Shown here: one piece after another, positions 15,906-22,352 of the stretch
Layout: every line of letters begins with the position of its first letter
How positions within the stretch are numbered: position 1 is the stretch's first letter
Assembly (NCBI GenBank): GCA_964467175.1
Contig: CAYXNY010000047.1
Span: 1-31,078, forward strand
DNA from: JAWAFD01 sp964467175
Lineage (GTDB): Archaea > Micrarchaeota > Micrarchaeia > Anstonellales > J096
Direction: 5' to 3'
DNA length: 31,078 nucleotides
Position numbers and translations under genes: made by a program
The notes under the pieces: generated by a model
What the model was told of the DNA's origin: nothing
What the model saw: the letters and a program-made list of their open reading frames with translations, nothing else
Database searches by the model: none

Positions 15906-16403
15906 TCACCTGTATGATTTCTGATACCTTGCCCTTGCCTTGGGCCCCTTGTACTTCTTCGGCTCCACTTTTCTCACATCGTCAACTACAAGATGCTTGT
16001 CCAGTTCAAAATATTTCTCCTTAAGCTTCTCGTCCTCAAAATACTCCACCAGACCCTTTGCTATCGCGGTTCTCGCCGCCTGCATTTGGCCCATCGCCCC
16101 CCCGCCCTTCACGCTTACATGTACATCAACCTTCGCTGCCCTTTCTCCTATGAGCGCAAATGGCTCCATCAGTATTTCCTTTATATACTTATTATCTATC
16201 GCATTTATATCAAGCTTATTTATCCTTATCCTCCCCTTCCCCTCGCTGACCACTGCCCTCGCAACCGCGGTTTTTCTCGTCCCCCTTTTTATAACTGCTC
16301 TTATCGCCCTTGCCTTCCTTTTTTTGGGCTTCTGCTCCGCATGTTTTCCTTCTGCATGCTTTTTCTTCTTCTCATGCGCTTCCTTCGCAGGTTTTTCAGC
16401 CAT
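15906..16403 (-). CDS. rps9: 30S ribosomal protein uS9
   Basis: A 165-aa uS9. The core starts near residue 36 with VIKRGTRKTAVARAVVSEG and contains the conserved VSVKGGGAMGQMQAARTAIAKGL. It ends with the basic tail KARARYQKSYR that reaches the P-site tRNA. The first 35 residues are a lysine/histidine/glutamate-rich extension that most archaeal uS9 lack, perhaps an rRNA-binding tail. The start overlaps the uL13 stop by 8 nt, implying translational coupling. Confidence 0.95.
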   Translation of the reverse strand: MAEKPAKEAHEKKKKHAEGKHAEQKPKKRKARAIRAVIKRGTRKTAVARAVVSEGKGRIRINKLDINAIDNKYIKEILMEPFALIGERAAKVDVHVSVKGGGAMGQMQAARTAIAKGLVEYFEDEKLKEKYFELDKHLVVDDVRKVEPKKYKGPKARARYQKSYR

Positions 16404-16812
16404 GCTGCTCCCTCCATCCCAGCTGGGCGCACAGTTCGCCCACCGTTGTCCTCTTCATGAGCTCCTTTGCTTCTATTCTTTCAGTTTTTTCAAAGTTCTT
16501 CGGATTGCCAATATAAACGCGAAGTTTTTTGAATGCGTTCCTCCCCTTCGCCTTTTTCCTTGGGAGCATTCCCCTTATAATTCTTCTTACAAGAAAGTCC
16601 GGCCTCTTTGGCCATTTCGGGCTTTTCTCTGGGTTCTGCTTGCTCTTCAGCCTCCTCCTAACCCTGTACCTTTCAACTATCTGGTTTTTGTTTCCTGAAA
16701 TTAATATTTTTTCAGCGTTTATTACATGAACCTCCTCGCCGTTTATGAGATGCTTTGCAACCCTTGCAGCCAGCCTTCCCATCACAGCCCCGTCTCCGTC
16801 AAAAACCAACAT
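16396..16812 (-). CDS. rpl13: 50S ribosomal protein uL13
   Basis: A 138-aa uL13, an early-assembling protein of the large subunit. Motifs include the N-terminal VFDGDGAVMGRLAARVAKHL, EEVHVINAEKILISGNKN and the basic RRIIRGMLPRKKAKGRNAFK signature. GGTGG lies a few bases before the ATG. It lies 12 nt after eL18 and overlaps uS9, in the order typical of archaea. Confidence 0.95.
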   Translation of the reverse strand: MLVFDGDGAVMGRLAARVAKHLINGEEVHVINAEKILISGNKNQIVERYRVRRRLKSKQNPEKSPKWPKRPDFLVRRIIRGMLPRKKAKGRNAFKKLRVYIGNPKNFEKTERIEAKELMKRTTVGELCAQLGWREQHG

Positions 16813-16824
16813 TTTTCCACCAAC

Positions 16825-17178
16825 CTAGGTAAGGATTGTTGCATCCTTCGCCTCCTTGTTCTTTTTGTAGTACTCCTCGATCTCCATGTACTTCGCCCCC
16901 GCTTCTTTCATCATTCTTTTAGCGCTCTCGCTGAAACTGAACGCAACAACATTAACTTTTTTTGTAAGCTTTCCGTCTCCCAAAACCTTTCCGGGCACAA
17001 CGACTGTGTCCCCTTCCTTCGCAAGCTTCTCTATTTTCCTCAGATTTACCTCAATCCTTCTTCTTTTTGGCTTTGCAAGGAGCTCAGCAACCCTTTTCCA
17101 GAATGGCTTCTGCTCCTTTCTCAGCGCATCAAGTACCGCAAGCAGTCTCTCGTTTTCAGCGTTCGTTTTTATCTTCAT
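16825..17178 (-). CDS. rpl18e: 50S ribosomal protein eL18
   Basis: A 117-aa archaeal eL18 (L18e/L15 superfamily). Key segments are PFWKRVAELLAKPKRRRIEV, EGDTVVVPGKVLGDGKLTKK and NVVAFSFSESAKRMMKEAGA. The frame extends 36 codons further upstream, but the ATG at 17178 is preceded by AAGGAGG at correct spacing and gives the family's usual length, so the extension is rejected. It is the first gene of the ribosomal operon. A TATA element near 17251-17263 predicts a leader of about 50 nt. Confidence 0.94.
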   Translation of the reverse strand: MKIKTNAENERLLAVLDALRKEQKPFWKRVAELLAKPKRRRIEVNLRKIEKLAKEGDTVVVPGKVLGDGKLTKKVNVVAFSFSESAKRMMKEAGAKYMEIEEYYKKNKEAKDATILT

Positions 17179-17250
17179 TCTTTCCGCCTCCTTTACTTCT
17201 GGCTCGCCCCCTCTTCGGGAACTCAAAGGAGATTTTTTCTTTTGGTGGAA

Positions 17251-17263
17251 AAGGTTTTTATAG
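17251..17263 (-). promoter_or_regulatory. TATA box of the eL18-uS2 operon
   Basis: Read on the minus strand, CTATAAAAACCTT lies about 80 nt before the eL18 ATG. It overlaps the 3' end of the upstream small gene and sets transcription start near 17232. Confidence 0.5.
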
Positions 17264-17592
17264 TTTTGTTTTTTGCTGCTCCCCAATCGGCCTCACGCTT
17301 TTCCCATCCCATCCTCTTTCTTTTAGTTTTCTCACAATTTCTCTATATTTCTCTTTTTCCTCTCTAAACCCGCCTTCCAACTTTTTCATGAACCTTTCCT
17401 CTCCTTCGATCTCAACATACTTTTCATTGTTTATATAAATCAATCCGCCTTCATACCTTCCGTTTAGATAAAAAAGAACAAGCATTCCGGTTTTGTCGCT
17501 GTCGATTTCTTCCTTGCAATCGCTTTTTTACTCGGAAACTCCTGCATTTCTAAAACAATCTTTCTAATATCAATTCCATCCAGCTTGCCCAT
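17258..17592 (-). pseudogene. Small gene split by a frameshift at a T6 run
   Basis: An ATG at 17592 lies 27 nt from a TTTAAA TATA box (17617-17622), as in the leaderless genes nearby. It opens a frame of 42 codons that ends at TAA 17464-17466, just after GTTC-TTTTTT-ATC. The -1 frame continues from there to 17258 as a coherent basic/acidic protein (GRYEGGLIYINNEKYVEIEG...). The downstream frame's own ATG (17485) has no ribosome binding site or promoter. One extra T would join them into a protein of about 116 aa in which a beta strand, ECLFF-YLNGRYEGG, spans the join. Options: sequencing error in a homopolymer, a real mutation, or programmed frameshifting. I recognise no family; if the shift is an error this is an intact gene. 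Confidence 0.55.
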
Positions 17593-17631
17593 GTGTATTG
17601 TTGTGTTTGCAAATGTTTTAAAATGATATGC

Positions 17632-18549
17632 TTACAATACCCTCCCCTTTCCATCAACAAAAACTTCTCTCTCAAACCTCAGCCCGTACCTTCCCAAATA
17701 ATAAACAGCAGGCTCAAGCGCCAGAACGGTTCTGGAAATTCTATCCTTTGATTTTTCCTTCAGCCTCGGGAATTCATGCACCTCCAAACCTATCCCATGG
17801 CCGATAGAATGGGGCATCTTTTTTATTTTCATCTTCTCAAAAACAGCGAGATGAAGTTTATGCACATCGTTTCCGGTTTCGCATTCTTTTAGCCCATCCA
17901 CAATTTCGTAGAATGCATTCTCCAGCCTCTCGTACTCTCTTTTTGCTTTTTTATTCCCAAAAAAGAAAACCTGGGATATATCAGAGCAGTAATGCTTATA
18001 CCTTACTCCAAAATCAATAAGCAAAACTTCTCTCAGTTTTTTCTCCCCGACCCTTGCGTGCGGGATGGCTGAGTTTTCATCTACTGCTACTATCGGCTCA
18101 AAGGCCCACTCAACCCCTCTCTCAAGCGCCTTTATCTTCAGCATCCTATCTATTTCCTTCTCTTTCATCCCTACCCTCGCTTCTCCCCCAACCTCAAAGA
18201 CAATCTCCTTCGCGATTCTGATGGCTTTTTTTATTTTTGCGACCTCATCCGGCTTTTTCTTCGCGCGCATTCTGAAAAGCTCCTCGCTTATGTCCTCAAC
18301 CTTCTTCGCCATTTTCTTTATTTTTATATACTTGGAAGCATTCATGTTTTTCGCATCAACTTCAACATTCTTTCCCTTAACAATTTTTTCAAACACTTCC
18401 CAGCTGAACTTTTTCTTTTTCTCGCTCAACCTATCGTAAAATACTTCTTTTTTACCATTCTTATACAACACAAGAACCCCAGGCACCTCGTTTTTGGTTA
18501 TGTAATAATAATTCGGATTGAATTTTTCAAGGGAGGAAATTATCTTCAT
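17632..18549 (-). CDS. M24-family metallopeptidase (Xaa-Pro aminopeptidase-like)
   Basis: A 305-aa protein with the short N-terminal creatinase-like domain followed by a pita-bread M24 domain. The five expected metal ligands are present: two Asp in LLIDFGVRYKHYCSDISQ, His in MPHSIGHGIGLEVHE, Glu in VLALEPAVYY and Glu in LRFEREVFV. The family removes N-terminal residues, often those next to proline, from peptides. At 305 aa it is shorter than most two-domain members (about 350). The ATG at 18549 is 26.5 nt from a shared TATA box, so it is likely leaderless. The small frame-disrupted gene follows, with its own promoter. Confidence 0.9.
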   Translation of the reverse strand: MKIISSLEKFNPNYYYITKNEVPGVLVLYKNGKKEVFYDRLSEKKKKFSWEVFEKIVKGKNVEVDAKNMNASKYIKIKKMAKKVEDISEELFRMRAKKKPDEVAKIKKAIRIAKEIVFEVGGEARVGMKEKEIDRMLKIKALERGVEWAFEPIVAVDENSAIPHARVGEKKLREVLLIDFGVRYKHYCSDISQVFFFGNKKAKREYERLENAFYEIVDGLKECETGNDVHKLHLAVFEKMKIKKMPHSIGHGIGLEVHEFPRLKEKSKDRISRTVLALEPAVYYLGRYGLRFEREVFVDGKGRVL

Positions 18550-18570
18550 AAAAGAAGAACGAAGGAAAAG

Positions 18571-18585
18571 GATTTAAAATATTTT
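18571..18585. promoter_or_regulatory. Shared bidirectional TATA box
   Basis: GATTTAAAATATTTT lies midway between the M24 gene (ATG 18549, - strand) and the membrane protein gene (ATG 18600, + strand). The TTTAAA centre is 26.5 and 24.5 nt from the two start codons. The geometry almost copies the divergent promoter at 10580-10590. Confidence 0.6.
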
Positions 18586-18599
18586 GCTGAAACTACTGC

Positions 18600-18929
18600 A
18601 TGCGACCCTCCCGGTTTGAAACGATAACAGCAGTACTTACGCTTCTGCTTATTCTCCTCGTAGCGCTTGATTTTTTTTACACCATGCCCGAATGGGTAAA
18701 GAGCGCGATCGCGGTTCTCACCCTCATTCTTCTCGTGGATTTGGCCATAAAGTTCTACCGCGCACCGAGCAAGGTATTGTTTTTTAAATCAAACATCATT
18801 GAAATAATCGCGCTCCTTCCCTTCCTTGAGGAGCTCAGGCTTCTCAGGATTGAGGGCGTCGCATCCGCAAAAATCATAAGGCCCGCGCTGAATATGCTCA
18901 GCGGGTTTTTCAAAATACTCGGTGAGTAG
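18600..18929 (+). CDS. Small membrane protein resembling a voltage-sensor fragment
   Basis: A 109-aa protein with two clear transmembrane helices (residues about 8-28 and 33-50) and a third hydrophobic segment near 64-75. The order, a helix ending in DLAIKFYRAP, then a basic KVLFFKSN turn, NIIEIIALLPFLEELRLLRI and further helix, resembles the S2-S3-S4 part of voltage-gated channel sensor domains, where Asp in S2/S3 pairs with Arg in S4. No pore helix or selectivity filter follows. It may be a truncated channel, a stand-alone sensor or an unrelated protein. It is likely leaderless. Its stop overlaps the putative ribosome binding site of the Orc1/Cdc6 gene, suggesting translational coupling. 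Confidence 0.65.
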   Translation: MRPSRFETITAVLTLLLILLVALDFFYTMPEWVKSAIAVLTLILLVDLAIKFYRAPSKVLFFKSNIIEIIALLPFLEELRLLRIEGVASAKIIRPALNMLSGFFKILGE

Positions 18930-18930
18930 T

Positions 18931-19920
18931 ATGAGGATCGTAGTAGACCCTGAGGTTTTTTCCCAAGATTTTATGCCACCGGCAATCCTCCATAGAGAAA
19001 CCCAGATGAATTCCCTCAAACTCCTTTTTTCCAGAGGAACAGCCAACGCGCTTCTCTACGGCCCTCCGGGGACCGGAAAAACAACGGTTGCAAAATACAC
19101 TGCCGAAGAGCTTTCAAAAGTAAAAAAACTATCAAAACTCTATATAAACTGCTGGCACCTTTCCACAAAATCCGCGATATTCAACTACATAAATGTGCAG
19201 TTTGGGATACTCGTTCCAAGGAGAGGGGTGAGCAGGGAGGAGCAGTTCGAATCCTTCATCCAGCAGTTCCCAAAAAACGCTAATGCACTGTTCATCCTTG
19301 ATGAGGTTGATGCGCTTAAGGACGGAACGCTCTACGATATGCTCAGGTTGAAGGAGGTTTATTCATTCAAAGCGAGCGTTGTTGCGATCACAAACGTTCC
19401 GAACTTTCTCGCCAGATTGGATGCAAGGGCAAGAAGCTCCTTTTCTTCGGCAGTAGAATTCCCCCCCTACAAGCCAAACGAGCTGAAGGACATATTAAGG
19501 GAGAGGGCGATTCCAGGGCTTATGCCCGGCGCATGGAGCGAGGATGTGATAGCAAAATGCGCCGGCTTCGCCGCAAAATACGGGGATGCAAGGATGGGCA
19601 TTTCATTGCTGTACAATTCTGCGCTTGTTGCAGAGCAAGAGGAGGAAAAAATAAAGGTTGAGCATGTTGAAAAGGCGAAAAAACAAACGCTCATCCATCT
19701 CGTGGAAGCGGAAAAACAACAGCTCGGAGAAAACGAGAAAAAAGTTCTGAATCTTATAGAAGGCGCCGGCGCCATCTCGGTTTCAGAGCTTTACCATAAA
19801 GTAAAAGGGCTCAGCGAGAGAACAGTCAGGGAAATTCTGGACCTGCTTGAGGTGAAGGGGTTTATAGTTGTTGAGAATGTGGAGAACAAAAGAATTGCAA
19901 GAGTGAAGTTCAAAGTCTAG
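18931..19920 (+). CDS. Orc1/Cdc6-type replication initiator ATPase
   Basis: A 329-aa AAA+ protein with C-terminal winged helix. Walker A GPPGTGKTT, Walker B LFILDEVDAL, sensor 1 VVAITN, arginine finger region LDARARSSF and sensor 2 GDARMGISLL are present. The last 75 or so residues form a winged-helix DNA-binding domain (ISVSELYHKVKGLSERTVRE). Family proteins bind origin repeats and load MCM. The N-terminal lead DFMPPAILHRETQMNSL is typical of the family. A GTG at 18922 is possible, but GGTGAG four bases before ATG 18931 favours the latter. It is shorter than most Orc1/Cdc6 proteins (about 400 aa). I see no obvious origin repeats in the adjacent gaps. An RFC-like clamp-loader role is less likely because of the winged helix. 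Confidence 0.88.
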   Translation: MRIVVDPEVFSQDFMPPAILHRETQMNSLKLLFSRGTANALLYGPPGTGKTTVAKYTAEELSKVKKLSKLYINCWHLSTKSAIFNYINVQFGILVPRRGVSREEQFESFIQQFPKNANALFILDEVDALKDGTLYDMLRLKEVYSFKASVVAITNVPNFLARLDARARSSFSSAVEFPPYKPNELKDILRERAIPGLMPGAWSEDVIAKCAGFAAKYGDARMGISLLYNSALVAEQEEEKIKVEHVEKAKKQTLIHLVEAEKQQLGENEKKVLNLIEGAGAISVSELYHKVKGLSERTVREILDLLEVKGFIVVENVENKRIARVKFKV

Positions 19921-19927
19921 GAAACTA

Positions 19928-19934
19928 TTTTAAA
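19928..19934 (+). promoter_or_regulatory. TATA box of the CBS-domain gene
   Basis: TTTTAAA is centred about 27 nt before the ATG at 19959, consistent with a leaderless mRNA. Confidence 0.5.
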
Positions 19935-19958
19935 CCCTTCCATGCAGAAATTCCACCA

Positions 19959-20387
19959 ATGGGATCAGGAATAAAAGTGGGAGAGGTAATGAGAAAAAAC
20001 GTAGTGACCACAGGCGTGGGGAACACAGTTACCGAAGCAGCCTCTCTTATGAAAAGATATAATGTTGGCTCCGTTATCGCCTTGGATGATGGGAAAGCGG
20101 TCGGCATCCTTACTGAAAGGGACATAGTGAGGAATGTGGTTGCAGAGTCCAAAAACCCCGCGGAAGTAAAAATCAGCGAAGTGATGTCAAGGCCTTTGAG
20201 GGTGATTACGCCCGAGATTGCGCTGGAAGACGCCGCCAAGCTTATGAAAAAGTTCGGGGTGAGAAGGCTTCCCATCATAAAGGAGAACGGAGAACTGGTC
20301 GGCATAATAACCGAGAACGACATAATGAAGCTTTTCCCATCGGTTGTTGACCTGATAGAGGAAAAGGCTGCGATCGAAAGACCATAA
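19959..20387 (+). CDS. CBS-domain pair protein
   Basis: A 142-aa protein made of two CBS motifs and nothing else. CBS1: VGEVMRKNVVTTGVGNTVTE ... YNVGSVIALDDGKAVGILTERDIV. CBS2: ISEVMSRPLRVITPEIALED ... FGVRRLPIIKENGELVGIITENDIM. The pair forms a Bateman module that usually binds adenine nucleotides or SAM and regulates a partner protein. No partner domain is fused here. The flanking genes are replication-related, but a functional tie is speculative. Confidence 0.93.
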   Translation: MGSGIKVGEVMRKNVVTTGVGNTVTEAASLMKRYNVGSVIALDDGKAVGILTERDIVRNVVAESKNPAEVKISEVMSRPLRVITPEIALEDAAKLMKKFGVRRLPIIKENGELVGIITENDIMKLFPSVVDLIEEKAAIERP

Positions 20388-20393
20388 TGCTCA

Positions 20394-20450
20394 CTGCGCG
20401 CGGATGGCGCCGCGAAAAGCATGAACGTCCCGCCAACCCCGCGCAGCACA
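20394..20450 (+). ncRNA. Candidate structured RNA, long hairpin followed by ACA
   Basis: In the 99-nt gap between the CBS and DUF167 genes, CTGCGCG-C-GG-A-TGGCG (20394-20409) pairs with CGCCA-A-CC-C-CGCGCAG (20431-20446), giving 14 base pairs interrupted only by symmetrical C/C and A/A mismatches. A 21-nt loop contains GAAAAGC and ATGAAC. ACA occurs one base after the stem (20448-20450), the place of the ACA box in archaeal H/ACA guide RNAs. I cannot show a pseudouridylation pocket or k-turn, so it may instead be an mRNA leader or attenuator structure. Confidence 0.4.
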
Positions 20451-20486
20451 CTTTCCTGCTTATTCTGGTTCCATGGAAGAAAGGGT

Positions 20487-20750
20487 ATGAGAATCGAGGT
20501 AAAAGTGATACCCAACGCGAAGCGGTTTGCAGTTAAGTTAGAGCAAAACATACTCAAGGTTTGGCTTGAATGCAAACCAGAGAAGGGAAAAGCGAACAGG
20601 GAGCTTGTTGAAAAGCTCGGCGAAATATTCGGAAGCGCCGCGCTTGTTTCAGGACAAAAATCCAGGAGAAAGTTTGTTGAGGTTGAGGGAAGTGAGGAAT
20701 ACATACGAGGAAAAATCAAGGGCCTTGAAAGCGCTGGACAACATTCTTGA
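20487..20750 (+). CDS. DUF167 (YggU-like) family protein
   Basis: An 87-aa protein of the DUF167 family. The start MRIEVKVIPNAKRFAV, the central VWLECKPEKGKANRELVEKLGEIFG and the final LVSGQKSRRKFVEVEG match the family's alpha/beta fold and conserved KANxxLxxxLA and SGxxSRxKxV blocks. The molecular function of the family is not established. An in-frame ATG 22 codons earlier is possible, but the added residues do not match the family. The end of the gene overlaps the start of the small Toprim gene, so the two are probably translated together with DnaG. Confidence 0.9.
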   Translation: MRIEVKVIPNAKRFAVKLEQNILKVWLECKPEKGKANRELVEKLGEIFGSAALVSGQKSRRKFVEVEGSEEYIRGKIKGLESAGQHS

Positions 20751-21069
20751 AAGCCTCAGGAACGGGGTTGTGCTTGTCGAGGGCGAGAAGGACGCTGCGT
20801 CGCTTGCAGAGTGGGGCATAGATGCAGTTCCGGTTTCCGGAAGAGAGCTCTCCGGCATACCTGCCGAGGGAGAGGTGTTCATTCTCACCGACCTTGATGA
20901 AGCCGGAAACGAGCTTGCGAAAATGCTTGAATGCGAATTCAGCCCTAGGAGGAGCGTGAAAAAAGTGGATTCCTCAACAAGAAAGAAACTGGGTGGCTTG
21001 CTGAAGCTCGTGCATTTCGAGAATTTTTCCGAAAAACTTGAAAAAACAAAAAAAGAATTGGAGGTGTAA
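20692..21069 (+). CDS. Small Toprim-domain protein next to DnaG
   Basis: A stand-alone Toprim protein of about 125 aa. It has the catalytic-type motifs GVVLVEGEKDAASLAEWGI (Glu) and VFILTDLDEAGNELA (DxD), which bind metal in primases, topoisomerases and RNase M5. The C-terminal part is a basic helix-rich tail, DSSTRKKLGGLLKLVHFENF. The start is uncertain: GTG 20692 keeps a full amphipathic helix before the Toprim strand, whereas TTG 20725 gives 114 aa. Either way it overlaps DUF167. It ends 2 nt before dnaG. Archaeal small Toprim proteins are thought to act in RNA or DNA processing; no substrate is known to me. Confidence 0.8.
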   Translation: MRNTYEEKSRALKALDNILESLRNGVVLVEGEKDAASLAEWGIDAVPVSGRELSGIPAEGEVFILTDLDEAGNELAKMLECEFSPRRSVKKVDSSTRKKLGGLLKLVHFENFSEKLEKTKKELEV

Positions 21070-21071
21070 GT

Positions 21072-22352
21072 ATGTCGAAAATATACATAGACACTGTGAA
21101 GTATTTGGTGTATGCAAACTTTGAGGTGGACGGAATGGTTGACAAGCCGGATGTGGTCGGAGCGATATTCGGCCAGACCGAGGGTTTGCTTGGAGAGGAG
21201 CTGGATTTGAGGGATTTGCAGAAAAATGGAAGGATAGGAAGGATAGAAGTTGATTTGACGGTGCAGAAGGGAAAAACATACGGCGTGATAAAAATTCCCT
21301 CAAGCTTGGACATGGTTGAAACATCCATAATCGCAGCCGCGCTTGAGACCGTTGACAGGGTCGGACCCTGCGACGCGAAGATAACCTCCTCAAAAGTGGA
21401 GGACACGAGGAACGAGAAGAGAAGGAAAATAATAGAAAGGGCGAAGACGCTGCTGAAAAACCTTCTTACAACAGAAATTCCGGAGAGCAGGGAGATAAGC
21501 GACATGGTTAGGATGGAAGTGAAAACAGCAGAGATAACCCCATACGGACCCGAATCCCTGCCCGCAGGGCCGGCGATAGCCACATCGGATTCGATAATAC
21601 TTGTGGAAGGAAGGGCGGATGTGATAAACATGCTGAGAAACGATATACCGAACGTGATAGCGATAGGCGGCGCAAAGGTTCCGAAAACCATTGTGGAGCT
21701 TTCCAAGAAAAAGGAGGTCACGGTTTTTCTGGATGGAGACCGCGGAGGCGACATAATATTGAACGAGCTGCTGGATGCAGATGTGGAAATTGATTTCATC
21801 GCCAGGGCTCCTGTTGGAAGGGAGGTTGAAGAGCTCACAAGGAAGGAGATAATCAAATGCCTCCGCAACAAGGTTCCTTCAGAGCAGGAGGGGGGAGCAC
21901 CGTCCCCTGCGAAGCCGTACAGGAGGGAGCAGGTTGCATTCAGGCAGGAAGAGAGGGCGCCGATAAGGGAACGGATTGAAGTAAAAGAAATGCCTCCCCG
22001 AGAGGAGAAGAGGGTTGAGGAGAAGAAAAAGGAGGAGAGGCCGAAAAAGCCCATGCGCACGCCCGCCGAAAAGGACATGAGTTTTCTCAGAGAGGAGCTC
22101 AACGCGCTTGCAGACAGTTTAAAAGCAAGGTTCTATGATGAGGACCTCGCCCTTATTTCAGAAGTTCCGGTCAGAGACCTGATAAAAATCCTTACAGAAT
22201 CAGAGGAGGTTTTTGGGGTTGCTTTTGACGGAATAATAACCCAGAGGCTTGCAGACCTTGCCTCTGAAAAAGGGGTGCGGGTTCTTGCGGGCCTTAAGCT
22301 GGGGAATGTAAACAAAAAACCGGAGAACCTTGAGATACTGGTATCCAAATGA
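21072..22352 (+). CDS. dnaG: Archaeal DnaG-type Toprim protein (exosome subunit)
   Basis: A 426-aa archaeal DnaG. The N-terminal domain starts IYIDTVKYLVYANFEVDGMVDKPDVVGAIFGQTEGLLG and includes RIGRIEVDL. The central Toprim domain has IILVEGRADVINMLRND and VFLDGDRGGDIIL. A low-complexity, Arg/Glu/Pro-rich linker (residues about 275-335) leads to a short C-terminal domain. Family knowledge: archaeal DnaG is mainly an RNA-binding subunit of the exosome that prefers poly(A), with primase activity reported in vitro. GGAGGTG upstream of the ATG is a good ribosome binding site. Its stop overlaps the next start by 4 nt (ATGA). Confidence 0.96.
   Translation: MSKIYIDTVKYLVYANFEVDGMVDKPDVVGAIFGQTEGLLGEELDLRDLQKNGRIGRIEVDLTVQKGKTYGVIKIPSSLDMVETSIIAAALETVDRVGPCDAKITSSKVEDTRNEKRRKIIERAKTLLKNLLTTEIPESREISDMVRMEVKTAEITPYGPESLPAGPAIATSDSIILVEGRADVINMLRNDIPNVIAIGGAKVPKTIVELSKKKEVTVFLDGDRGGDIILNELLDADVEIDFIARAPVGREVEELTRKEIIKCLRNKVPSEQEGGAPSPAKPYRREQVAFRQEERAPIRERIEVKEMPPREEKRVEEKKKEERPKKPMRTPAEKDMSFLREELNALADSLKARFYDEDLALISEVPVRDLIKILTESEEVFGVAFDGIITQRLADLASEKGVRVLAGLKLGNVNKKPENLEILVSK

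Noticed and set aside
15940..16698. 252-aa open frame antisense to uS9/uL13
   Set aside because: Hydrophobic shadow of two basic ribosomal proteins.
17179..17286. N-terminal extension of eL18
   Set aside because: The upstream residues are not part of the family, and a strong AAGGAGG site serves the internal ATG at 17178.
20945..22102. 385-aa open frame antisense to dnaG
   Set aside because: Ser/Phe-rich shadow of a real gene with clear Toprim motifs on the other strand.
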